Positions 7,658 to 16,196 of a stretch of DNA of 24,286 nt are shown piece by piece. A model generated the notes under the pieces. The model saw nothing but the letters and a program-made list of their open reading frames with translations, made no database searches and was not told the origin of the DNA. Numbering within the stretch: the stretch's first letter is position 1; every line of letters starts with the position of its first letter. The position numbers were made by a program, and so were the translations under genes. Origin of the DNA: Branchiostoma floridae. Taxonomy: Eukaryota > Chordata > Leptocardii > Amphioxiformes > Branchiostomatidae. The stretch lies in assembly GCF_000003815.2 (NCBI RefSeq), contig NW_023365881.1, forward strand, positions 166,374-190,659, written 5' to 3'.

Positions 7658-9085
7658 TCAGGTATGAGTTCTCATATGCCGGGATAAGCTAGACCTTAGA
7701 GCTGCCCTGTATCCACACTCCCCACACATGTAGGGTTTCTCACCACTGTGTTTTACTAGATGTTTGTCCAAATCACATTTCTGTGCAGCGGAATAGTCAC
7801 ACTGGTCACACTTATAGGGTTTTTCTCCTGTGTGAATTCTCATATGAAGGGATAAGTGAAACTTGCGAGCTGTCCTGTACCCACACTCCCCACACATGTA
7901 GGGCTTCTCACCGCTGTGTTTCAATAGATGATTGTCCAAAAGAGATTTCCGTGCTGCAGAATAGTCACACCGGTCACACTTGTAGGGTTTATCCCCTGTG
8001 TGTTTTGCTAGATGAATGTCTAAACTGTACTTACGTGAAGCAGAATAGTCACACTGGTCACATCTGTAGGGTTTCTCACCGGTGTGTTTTGCAGCTAGAT
8101 GTTGGTCTAAATTGGCTTTCTGTACAGCAGAATAGTTGCACAGGTCACACTTGTAGGGCCTTTCTCCTGTATGAGTTCTCATATGTATGGATAAGCCTGA
8201 CTTGTGTTCTGTCCTGTACCCACACTCCCCACACATGTAGGGTTTCTCACCACTGTGCTTTCTTAGATGTCTGATAAAAGTGTATCTATCTGCAGCAGAA
8301 AAGTCACACTGGTCACACTTGAAGAGATTATGAGTATTCACATGTTCAGATAGGTCTGACTTCTGAGTTGTCCTGTACCCACATGGCCCACACATGTAGG
8401 GATTTTGAGTATTGCGACTTTCTTCCCGTTCTAGCTGTGATGACGAGCCAGTTTTCTTCACCTCCCAATAAAACGTTTCCTGGCACAAGTCTCGCCCTCC
8501 CCTGTCCCGCTGTCCGCCCATGTTTGTTGTCCTGTTTTGAAGTGGAGCTTCCTCCTCTATACATGGGAACAAGGAATCAGTCTTCTCAATCTTCACATCA
8601 AAAGTTCCACACACCCCACACATGTAGGGTTTCTCAGTATTGTAACTTTCTGTCTGTTCTAGCTGTGATGACGAGCCAGTTTTCTTGACCTTCCCATGAA
8701 ACGTTTCCTGGCATGAAGCTGGTTCTTCCCAGTCCCGCTGCCGGCCCGCGTCTGCTGTCTGGCCCACCCTGCTGCTGGTCTCCTTCCCAGGATATCCACG
8801 ACGCAGCTCGTTCCCAGAATGGTTGGAATGCAGACCTTTACTCTCGTTCCCAGGATGGTCAGGACGCAGACCTTTACTCTCGTTCCCAGGATGGTCAGGA
8901 CGCAGACCTTTACTCTCGTTCCCAGGATGGTCAGGACGCAGACCTTTACTCTCGTTCCCAGGATGTCCAGGACGCAGACCTTTACTCTCGTTCCCAGGAT
9001 GTCCAGGACGCAGACCTTTAGTCTCGTTCCCAGGATGTCCAGCACGCAGACCTTCCGTAGAACCTCCACAGCTGGGATCGATCAT
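7658..9085 (-). CDS. Gene B: C2H2 zinc-finger protein, 475 residues
   Basis: The longest paralogue, presumably a nuclear DNA-binding protein. From the ATG at 9085 (context GAGATGA, 7 nt after acceptor AG at 9093-9094) it encodes MIDPSCGGS, then seven 12-residue GHPGNE repeats and a degenerate eighth. A hydrophilic region follows, with a tandem-duplicated segment ending in YMCGVCG (half finger only) and YMCGPCG (a full finger). Nine complete fingers run to the C-terminus, mostly alternating CGEC and CDQC types. Odd points: finger 1 is joined by a short NL linker, and finger 4 has an extra residue between its histidines (HLAAKH). Translation stops at TGA 7660-7658, in a linker where ACCGGTGAG would be expected. 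Several decayed fingers follow, so the present end is secondary. Confidence 0.87.
   Translation of the reverse strand: MIDPSCGGSTEGLRAGHPGNETKGLRPGHPGNESKGLRPGHPGNESKGLRPDHPGNESKGLRPDHPGNESKGLRPDHPGNESKGLHSNHSGNELRRGYPGKETSSRVGQTADAGRQRDWEEPASCQETFHGKVKKTGSSSQLEQTESYNTEKPYMCGVCGTFDVKIEKTDSLFPCIEEEAPLQNRTTNMGGQRDRGGRDLCQETFYWEVKKTGSSSQLEREESRNTQNPYMCGPCGYRTTQKSDLSEHVNTHNLFKCDQCDFSAADRYTFIRHLRKHSGEKPYMCGECGYRTEHKSGLSIHMRTHTGERPYKCDLCNYSAVQKANLDQHLAAKHTGEKPYRCDQCDYSASRKYSLDIHLAKHTGDKPYKCDRCDYSAARKSLLDNHLLKHSGEKPYMCGECGYRTARKFHLSLHMRIHTGEKPYKCDQCDYSAAQKCDLDKHLVKHSGEKPYMCGECGYRAALRSSLSRHMRTHT
8380..8768 (-). repeat. Internal duplication in gene B (about 160 bp, two copies)
   Basis: The segments 8380-8540 and 8607-8768 are diverged direct copies in the same frame. 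Both encode CQETF, then KKTGSSSQLE and a YMCG.CG start. The upstream protein copy (8607-8768) lacks the second half of its finger and so cannot bind zinc through a full Cys2His2 set. Confidence 0.85.
8772..9060 (-). repeat. 36-bp coding minisatellite of gene B
   Basis: The plus-strand landmark TCGTTCCCAG recurs every 36 bp from about 8772 to 9030, with degenerate first units. The minus strand reads 12-residue units such as TKGLRPGHPGNE and SKGLRPDHPGNE. The same repeat occurs three times in A, three times in C and once in D, so copy number is a major length difference among the paralogues. Confidence 0.9.
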
Positions 9086-9308
9086 CTCTGTTCTGTTGTG
9101 CGATAAAAAAGAAGGAACTAGAAATGTTAACACCTTGGCCTCTCATAGTCATACGTAATGTCATTTTTAGTTGTATTGAGGTTGCAGAACACAGTTTTCA
9201 GCCTATGGGGATTCCTATACATGTATTTGACTTAAAGGATCACAATAAAAGACATTTTTTTTTTCAATTTTACTGAGAGAATCAACAAGCAGTGTACATA
9301 TAGAATAC

Positions 9309-9433
9309 AACACGGTGTATTCCGTAACACCCCAGGTACAAGCCCGATCGCAGGAAGGATCGTCCGACGGCCGAAAGCCAGATCCGACCCGCGGGAGGCC
9401 AGGGAGCTAGGTTGATGCGGAATACACTGTGTT
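9309..9433. mobile_element. Short foldback or MITE-like element
   Basis: AACACGGTGTATTCCG (9309-9324) and CGGAATACACTGTGTT (9418-9433) are inverted copies matching at 15 of 16 bases. They enclose about 93 bp of GC-rich sequence. AT-rich sequence flanks it. The family is not recognised. It lies in the predicted gene B intron. Confidence 0.6.
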
Positions 9434-9798
9434 ATAATAATTTATTTATGTCATAACCAGATGAAAAAACATGTTTCGACGCAAAATGTGCCAGAAGTTG
9501 AGAAAATTTGGTGCCCTCAATCAAAAAACTGTTACAACAGCAATTCCAACTTCCGAATCAGGTATTCGAATTTTCGACAGCACCGCACTCGGCGTGCACA
9601 GAGTATGTTCGAATCATTCGATGGAAGCCTGTGTTATAAAACTTGGAAGCCTGTGTGGTACGGCATTTTATCACCCGATCCGGAACACCTGTATCGAACG
9701 TTATCGCGGCCCAGGTATGACATAAAAAGGCATATCCACTGAATTTCGTTGATTTTACACAACCATAAACAATGTCTATTGAAATCAGACTAAGTTAA
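9434..9798. other. Unassigned sequence in gene B intron
   Basis: Open plus-strand frames occur near 9461-9742 but overlap in two registers and carry no recognisable domain. I see no splice sites or repeats that would make this a gene. Confidence 0.4.
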
Positions 9799-10073
9799 CT
9801 ACGGCCGCGTGGCACGTTGGTATACCCGATCCCTCGATCTTAGAAGTTAAGCAACGCGACGGTCCGGACAGTGCTTGGATGGGAGACCAACCAAGGACGA
9901 CCGGATTGCTGTAGCCTCACGAAGCTTTCCACGAAATCGTCTTCCGGGAGGGACGTAAAACGGGGGTCCCGTGCTCGAGGAGGTGCCTCGACCATGTTAA
10001 ACAGCCTCATTACTCATAACTTGGGTACCTACTGGCTGGCAAAATACACTTTGTGATTATTATTATTATTAAC
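9799..10073 (+). mobile_element. 5S-rRNA-derived SINE (SINE3 class)
   Basis: The head (about 9799-9920) follows 5S rRNA: CTACGGCC start, A-box-like GAAGTTAAGCAAC (9843-9855) and a nearly perfect C-box TGCTTGGATGGGAGACCA (9872-9889), then GCTGTAGCC. A central part with CTTCCGGGAGGGACGTAAAAC resembles the conserved Deu-type SINE core as I remember it. The tail ends in an ATT repeat (10054-10070). It is a retroposed SINE, not a 5S gene: the 5S body has many changes and an unrelated 3' half is attached. Confidence 0.82.
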
Positions 10074-10911
10074 AGGTATATACATATATGCAGACTCTGA
10101 GTACAGATGATAAAAAAATGTAATGTACACATATTGGCACCAATAAAGTCACGAGAAAGTCTCAAGAACGATACTCATATGTCCTTAGCCATTTGACTCA
10201 TTGTAGTCATTTGACTCATAGTAGGTTGCCTCTTCTCGAGTCTTTAAAGTACGACACGATGTGTTTTGAAGACGAGGGTACTATCTACAAAATAACTGCC
10301 CCCCCCCAAAAAAAAGTTTTCAGGGTTTTAGCGGTGCATTTCGCTATTGTATTCGAGACGAGTTACGCACTGCATGGGGTTTTCTGATATATCGGGTTAT
10401 AGGACAAGGATCAACTGCTTCCGGGTCAACCATACCAATAGTGTAGTGTTGTTGCACTATCACCTCAGTCGGTGATATGGCAGTCACTTTAACACATTTA
10501 ATGGATTACTGTACTCTTGAGGTTGTTTTTCAGATCATACTACAATGTAGAGGCTTTTCGTTATGAGGGAGGTTTATACGGCATACGGATAGATCAGTGC
10601 CATACTACAGGTGTGTAAAAAAAAGTGACAGTCTGTGCCAATGTCGAAGCTTTCCCGGCTATCAAGGCAAGTTTATACGGATGGAACAGAGACTTTCTAC
10701 AATAAAGATTAAGTGTAATGTCAGTAACATGTAAGATGTAGATTCTCAGGTACTGAAACTCTGGCACTTTGCATATCTTCCTGTAGCTTCCATTAGTTAA
10801 TATAAAGCGCCTTGTACAACTATTTGCTAAACTTCCTCCAAAATTATCTTCCCTCATGACTGCAATTGTTACCCTATCCGGTTCTTGTACTCGTTTTTCC
10901 TGGGGCATGCT
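10074..10911. other. Gene B intron sequence, no gene recognised
   Basis: It contains a CA-rich start, a poly-C/poly-A run near 10302-10317 and a minus-strand open frame of 104 codons (10594-10908). That frame matches no family I know and has no supporting features. Nothing else can be supported. Confidence 0.4.
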
Positions 10912-11702
10912 AGCCTGGGTACCTTCCGGGTACTAGTTCGCTCCTATTTAGTGTATGTTTGCCTCTGCTACCCGTCTGGAGACCTGCACATTCAAAGCGT
11001 TTAGTGGTTACGTCAGTTATGAGGGAACGAGGGAGTTAAGGAATGGGTTCTAGAGCGCGTTTGATGACAACAGGCCCTTCTGCAAGCGGACAGAGAGCTT
11101 TTTGGGTGTTCGAATGCCTGTTTCGAATGAGCGCCTGAATCCATTCCCAGGGTTCTCCCCAGAGAGTGGAATAAGGGAGGCCCTCCACTATACTCTCAGC
11201 CAGCTTCACTATACTATTTTTCAAATTTAGTGTGTTTCTTCCCTATTTTCTTTGTTAGTTTTGCTAAGATTAATGACAATTCACATATTTTTATACCAAG
11301 TGGCATCACTTTTCCAGTCAGCATTGTCTGCAAAAACTTGTGAATGAGCAATGATCAAAACAATAGTAGTTTTTCCACTTCACAACAAAGGAATAACAAC
11401 AGTATATTATACTTGTAGTATTTGACACCCTCTGTCATTGCAAAATGAACCCATTTTCATGAAAGTGCAGCGCGTTGGTGCGGGTTATTTTTGCCAGCCC
11501 CTCCACTATACTAAAAAATTCTGGGGAGAACCCTGATTCCTTAATTTGCTTATGTGTAGGGACCAATCAGCGCCCTCGTCCAAAACTTTAACGATTCAAG
11601 ATGATAACATGGTCAAAGATCCCAGACGGAACAGCAGAGAAGTGACTATAGTGTATAAATTATAGACGCCGGGGCGAACTACTTTCCGGATGGTACCCAG
11701 GC
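10912..11702. mobile_element. MITE-like element with TAGCCTGGGTACC ends
   Basis: The left end reads TAGCCTGGGTACCTTCCGG. The reverse complement of the right end reads TAGCCTGGGTACCATCCGG, and similarity extends imperfectly to TAGTTCGC.CC and an AGTGTATG/TACACTATAG region. There is no coding capacity and no clear target duplication. It carries a second element at 11148-11535. Confidence 0.7.
11148..11535. mobile_element. hAT-like MITE nested in 10912-11702 element
   Basis: The 16-bp termini CAGGGTTCTCCCCAGA and TCTGGGGAGAACCCTG are perfect inverted copies at 11148-11163 and 11520-11535. CCTCCACTATACT motifs recur inside near both ends. The CAGGG start suits hAT elements. The flanks show only a partial ATTCC duplication. 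Confidence 0.7.
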
Positions 11703-11721
11703 TAATGTTATGCTGGCAAAA

Positions 11722-11964
11722 CTACGAAAGCTTCACCCTCCTTTTTCAGCACTGGAAAACGTCTTTTCAGCACTGGAAAACGAGTGCTGACGTCTTTTCA
11801 GCACTGGAAAACGAGTGCTGAGGGAGCTTCAGCACTGGAGAAAGGCCGGTCAGCACTGGAAAACGAGTGCTGAACATTCTTCAGCACTGGGTGCCGAGTG
11901 CTGAGGCCTATTCGACCATTGTTTTCAGCACTCGGTTCCAGTGCGGAAGGTGAAGCTCTCGTAG
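11722..11964. repeat. Palindrome array inside 20-bp inverted repeats
   Basis: The outer ends CTACGAAAGCTTCACCCTCC and the reverse complement of 11945-11964 match at 18 of 20 bases. A possible TA target duplication lies in each end. Inside, the left half-site TCAGCACT occurs at 11746, 11767, 11798, 11829, 11850, 11881 and 11925. Four of these are followed after 8 bp by the perfect mirror arm AGTGCTGA (11783, 11814, 11866, 11897). One more has a degraded arm. Units 2 and 3 are 31 bp apart. Confidence 0.85.
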
Positions 11965-11966
11965 AC

Positions 11967-12100
11967 TTGCGTTATGCTGTATACTTGACAGCTTTTATCC
12001 ACTTTATTCAGTAACTGGTGCCTCATTTTGTCATGTCTTACACAGTAGTACAGAAAGTGGTCTGTGTTTTCCCTTGTCTCACATATCATACAGTAAACTA
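11967..12100 (-). pseudogene. Zinc-knuckle remnant of a LINE (gene B intron)
   Basis: The minus strand encodes CMICETRENTDHFLYYC, a C-x2-C-x7-H-x4-C knuckle like those at the C-terminus of many LINE reverse transcriptases, followed by MRHQLLNKVD. The gene D intron has a matching relic (CKTRENTDHYLYFC at about 20390-20460, first Cys lost). The insertion therefore predates the B/D split. No full retrotransposon remains. Confidence 0.55.
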
Positions 12101-12272
12101 CGTTCTTGGAACGTCTGTGCACAGAGGTCTGAGCATAAGTTGCCCCCCTCCCCACCCATCGTCAGACGACCGTGCAGTATTTGAAAAATAATGGGTTTTT
12201 CGATCGCTACTATTTTACCAAATGCAAGTAGACACTAAAAAAGATACTTCATAAGGCGGTTGACACTCTTAC

Positions 12273-12386
12273 CTCGTCCGTGTTGTCGAGTAGTACCTTA
12301 AAAATCGCGTATTTCGTGCTCGGACAAAGGAACAGAAGATACACCGCACCTCGTCCTATTCGGGGTCATATGAAGGTGAAAGGTCA
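12273..12386 (-). other. Predicted 5' exon 1 of gene B
   Basis: It ends in ACGGACGAG followed by GTAAGAGTG (donor at 12272 down). Pairing with the acceptor at 9093-9094 gives an intron of about 3.18 kb, filled with the mobile elements listed above. The exon block aligns with those of A, C and D. Only the 3' boundary is supported. Confidence 0.5.
12374..12386 (+). promoter_or_regulatory. DR1-type nuclear-receptor motif, gene B
   Basis: AGGTGA-A-AGGTCA is a direct repeat of nuclear-receptor half-sites with a one-base spacer, the arrangement bound by RXR, HNF4 and COUP-TF class factors. It is conserved at the same place in C and D. Binding is inferred only. Confidence 0.4.
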
Positions 12387-13530
12387 AAGCGCACACTAGC
12401 CTGATTACCCAGTTCACTTAGATTGTGAACCCGACAGCTGCTTGCAGATTGACGGAGTTGCACTAGGAATAAATGCACGGTAAAATCGCTATCAGCTTTT
12501 TCCATCGCTTCTTGTTTGAGGTTGGGAATTTTTAATGCGTATTGTTCATGATTTTAACATAATGTTTGACAGAATCGTATCCTTTCCGGTGCATGTATCC
12601 TTTCTGTCTCAAGATGAAATAAATAAATAAATGTATCTATGTATTCAATAACTAGTTGTCGCTTTAATGACATTGTCACTTAAACCTAGTATGCAAAACA
12701 TGCAACTCCTTTATTCTTACAGCACTAGTATAATAATAACGTAGAACTAATCAACAGTATTCGATCATGAGAAATTCAAAGTGAAAACTTTTATTTCTGA
12801 AAGTCGAACCACGGAAATGAAAATGTCAACGCATACCGCTATTCGTGCACAGAGATATCTAAGTAGGTCCTAAACTACAGAATGGGGCATTATTTTCCAA
12901 TAGATTATGTATCAATTAACAATTAGTCGACTTTTTGCAGAATTACTATTTGTTACAAATATGTCTTTGCCAGATTTTCTTACATGTCTAAATAATGTAT
13001 TGAACTCTTTGAATTAGACAGCTAAGGGGTCACAATTCTTTGCAAGAAGTTCAAGACAAAAACCAAGTTAGAGTTTAACTAGAGTCCATTCCGATATACC
13101 ACGAGATTTTTTGGCCAGTAATTGTTATAAGTTGGAATTATTTTGAATAAAAGAATATTCAAGCCCCAACAGTTAAATTTTTCAAAAGAATTAATATTGA
13201 ATTTTGAATCTATTTGAATTCCTTTGAATACTTTGGAAACATTTTAAAAGAGATAACACAATAATTTTCAAATATCTGCAGGATTCTTTCACTTTTAGAA
13301 ATATTTACATCATAATGGTAAACCTTGCCAAATGGTAGAATTAGTTTATTGCCCCATAAAAGTTAACCATTTGTCTGCCTGGTATATTTTTAGATTTCAC
13401 TGCTGGGCACTGGTGGGTCCTTTGTGGTATACCGGTAGGCCATTGACATGACACCTAACTATACTTTGCAAGAATGTGTGAATTGCTTTCTTCCTAGCCC
13501 GATGACCAAACATTACAAAAAATGGTAGAA
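12387..13530. other. AT-rich spacer; gene B upstream flank
   Basis: From 12440 to about 12830 it aligns in blocks with 20790-21140 upstream of gene D (AAATGCACGGTAAAATCGCT, ACATAATGTTTGACAGAAT, AACGTAGAA, TTATTTCTGAAA). The remainder is AT-rich with no gene, tRNA or clear repeat. A short AAAT microsatellite lies near 12617. Confidence 0.6.
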
Positions 13531-13660
13531 TATTTGTTTGTTTGTTTGTTTATTTTCATACACCTGGGTAGCCTATTCAGTGCTGGTACACTGGTTTTCA
13601 ATAGGGCCCAGTTTCACATATACATACAAGGAAATAAAAAAACAACTTGCAGAGAGAAAA
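13531..13660 (-). mobile_element. Possible LINE 3' tail with TTTG microsatellite
   Basis: On the plus strand a (TTTG)n run (13535-13551) is followed by TTTTCATACACCTGGGTAGC and GGTTTTCAATAGGGCCCAG. Read on the minus strand this looks like a retroposon 3' UTR ending in a CAAA microsatellite. No coding part is present, so the assignment is tentative. Confidence 0.35.
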
Positions 13661-13939
13661 GTATAGACATATACGTCGGAACATACAACTACAACTGAAA
13701 CATGAAAGATAAAAATATGGTAGATAATGGCAAAATGCCGAATACCACTATTTACAAACTGTTAGAAGTCTTCTGTTCCACATCTTGAATATTTAAAAGA
13801 TTTTACACACCAACGAAAATATTAAGTTCAAGTAGCATTCAAAATATTTGTAAAGTAGAAAATCCCCAAGACAAATAATTGAAAACAATTGAAAACATTT
13901 GTAAATAACAATGGCAACCTTTGCGGTGATTTGGAATTG

Positions 13940-14203
13940 ACTCTATGAAAAATGCTATGGGAAGCATGTAAGAGTTGTCCTGAACCCACATTCCTCGCAC
14001 ATGTTAGGTTTCTCACTAGTGTGTTTTGTTACATGTACTGATGTAGGTCCAAATCACTACTACTACTACTACAATTAACTACTACTACTAGGTGAAAATC
14101 ACATTTCTGAGTCACCTTTATAGAGTTTGTCACCAGTGTGTTTTGCTAGATGAATGACCAAACTGGACTTACGTCCTGCAGAATAGTCACACAGGTTACA
14201 CAT
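13940..14203 (-). pseudogene. Decayed 3' finger array of gene C
   Basis: Directly after the gene C stop, the same frame continues MCNLCDYSAGRKSSLVIHLAKH, a complete finger, then TGDKLYK and a second stop. A CTA/TAC trinucleotide run (about 14059-14091) interrupts the array. Beyond it lies a frameshifted relic reading SEKPNMCEECGFRTTL (about 13970-14010). These are former C-terminal fingers of gene C. Confidence 0.8.
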
Positions 14204-15031
14204 TTAGGGTTTTTCACCGGTATGGGTTCGCATATGTTGGGACAACCTATCTTTCCGAGCTGTCCTGTACCCACACTCCCCACACATGTAGGGCTTATCA
14301 CCAGTGTGTTTTGCTACATGCTTGTCCAAAGTAGATTTCTGTGCAGCAGAATAGTCACACTGGTCACACTTGTAGGGTTTTTTTCCTGTGTGAGTTCTCG
14401 TATGTTTCAATAAGTCTGACTTGTGTCTTGTCCTGTACCCACACTCTCCACAATTATAGGGTTTGTTACCAGTGTGTTTTGTAAGATGAAAGTCCAACGA
14501 GGATTTGTCTGCTGCAGAATAGTCACACTGGTCACACTTGTATGGCTTTTCACCAGTATGAGTTCTCATGTGTTTTGATAAGGTAGATTTCTGAGTTGTC
14601 CTGTAACCACACTCTCCACACATGTAGGGTTTCTCACCGGTGTGTTTTGTTAGATGTTGGTCCAAATGGGATTTCCGTGCTGCTGCATAATCACACTGGT
14701 CACACTTGTAGGGTTTCTCACCTGTATGGGTTCTCATGTGTACAGATAGGTGAGACTTGTAAGCTGCCCTGTACCCACACTCCCCACACATGTATGGTTT
14801 CTCACCGGTGTGTTTTGTTAGATGTTGGTCCAAATGGGATTTCTGTGGTGCAGAAAAGTCACACTGGTCACACTTGTAGGGCTTTCGCTCATCAGTCTCG
14901 TTCCCAGGGTGGCCAGTGCCCAAGCCTCCAGTCTCGTTCCCAGGGTGACCAGGACGCAAACCTCCAGTCTCGTTCCCAGGATAACCAGGGCACAAACCTT
15001 CAGTAGAGCCTCTACAGGTGGGATTGGCCAT
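14204..15031 (-). CDS. Gene C: C2H2 zinc-finger protein, 275 residues
   Basis: A presumed nuclear DNA-binding protein. It starts MANPTCRGS at 15031, 8 nt after acceptor AG (15039-15040). Three 12-residue repeats follow (GYPGNE, GHPGNE, GHPGNE), then eight complete C2H2 fingers strictly alternating CDQC and CGEC types. Linkers are mostly TGEKP, with TGNKP, TGKKP and TGDKP variants. It ends at TAA 14206-14204, directly after a GEKP linker where every sister gene has a Tyr codon. A single C-to-A change (TAC to TAA) would explain the stop, because a full finger continues in frame behind it. The eight remaining fingers keep all Cys and His ligands, so the shortened protein could still bind DNA. 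Confidence 0.87.
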   Translation of the reverse strand: MANPTCRGSTEGLCPGYPGNETGGLRPGHPGNETGGLGTGHPGNETDERKPYKCDQCDFSAPQKSHLDQHLTKHTGEKPYMCGECGYRAAYKSHLSVHMRTHTGEKPYKCDQCDYAAARKSHLDQHLTKHTGEKPYMCGECGYRTTQKSTLSKHMRTHTGEKPYKCDQCDYSAADKSSLDFHLTKHTGNKPYNCGECGYRTRHKSDLLKHTRTHTGKKPYKCDQCDYSAAQKSTLDKHVAKHTGDKPYMCGECGYRTARKDRLSQHMRTHTGEKP

Positions 15032-15148
15032 TCCTTTTCTGTAGAGGAACAACAAATGATAGAAGGAAAATAGTATCTATATAATATTGCCCCGAATGAC
15101 CAAGGTGCAGTGTCTTATGCTTTGACATACCACTTGCTGAATTTCAAG

Positions 15149-15943
15149 TTATCTTCTTCTTCTTTCGGTTAGGCTGCCAACCTCATCTTTTTGAGGATTC
15201 TGCAGCCGTGGCAACATGGAGAGGTTCACTGCGCAGACTGAGGGGGGATTATATTTTGGATTTAAACATAGACAAGGATGGCGATAGCGCCACCTCCGCT
15301 GGGAGGTCGTTCCAGTCTCTAATTGTACGTGGGAAGAAGGCATTTTGCCTATATTGGGTTCTACTAGTCGGTACCTTGTATGCTGCGGGATGGGTCGATC
15401 TCGAACTTCTAGCTTGTGGAGCGGGACTCGTTTTGCAGTTAATAGCCAGATCCCCTGAGTGGTATTTATAAAAAGTGACTAATCTAGCCCTCCGTCGTCT
15501 CTCCTGGAGTGTTGGCCACTCAAGGTCGTGAAGCATTTCGCTGACACTGGAGGACCGTCGATACCTGTTTGACACCCACCGGGCAGCCCTACGCTGGACC
15601 GCTTCGAGCTTCGCTATATCCTTTGCTGTATAGGGGTCCCAAACGGGACTAGCAAATTCTAGTAATGGTCGGACTAATGTAACATAAGCAAGGTTATTTT
15701 ATCTTTTTGGATCCTACCTTTATGTTTCTTCTCAGAAAACCTAGGGTTCTGCTGGCCTTGTTGGTGATGTTTGCGATGTGCGTACACCAAGTGAGATTGT
15801 AGGTAATTGTCACTCCTAGATACTTGGCTTCCTTGGTTGAGACAAGAGTGTGACCATGAAGTTTGTAGTTCATTGTTTGGGGGACCCTCTTCCTTGTGAT
15901 ATGGAGTGCTTGGCACTTGTCTGGATGGAAACTCATCATCCAG
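15149..15943 (-). mobile_element. LINE reverse-transcriptase fragment in gene C intron
   Basis: The minus strand encodes FHPDKCQALHITRKRVP and YLGVTI (15694-15943). After a frameshift near 15690 come LVRPLLEFASPVWDPYTAKD, RRAARWVSNRYR and finally PRTIRDWNDLP (about 15290). The 3' end carries a GAAGAAGAAGA tail (15152-15165). It is a CR1-like relative of the 5713-7080 copy. It runs into the N gap, so its 5' end is unknown. It separates two parts of the gene C intron that are contiguous in gene A. Confidence 0.85.
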
Positions 15944-16196
15944 NNNNNNNNNNNNNNNNNNNNNNNNNNNNNNNNNNNNNNNNNNNNNNNNNNNNNNNNN
16001 NNNNNNNNNNNNNNNNNNNNNNNNNNNNNNNNNNNNNNNNNNNNNNNNNNNNNNNNNNNNNNNNNNNNNNNNNNNNNNNNNNNNNNNNNNNNNNNNNNNN
16101 NNNNNNNNNNNNNNNNNNNNNNNNNNNNNNNNNNNNNNNNNNNNNNNNNNNNNNNNNNNNNNNNNNNNNNNNNNNNNNNNNNNNNNNNNNNNNNNN
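15944..16196. other. Assembly gap (253 N)
   Basis: Undetermined bases. Frames crossing the gap are meaningless. Confidence 1.

Noticed and set aside
9799-9920. A 5S rRNA gene
   Set aside because: Only the internal promoter boxes and ends resemble 5S. The body diverges and continues into a SINE core and an ATT tail without a T-run terminator.
10594-10908. A 104-codon minus-strand frame as a gene
   Set aside because: No domain, no paralogue in the window and no splice context. It lies between mobile elements in an intron. It is mentioned only as unassigned sequence.
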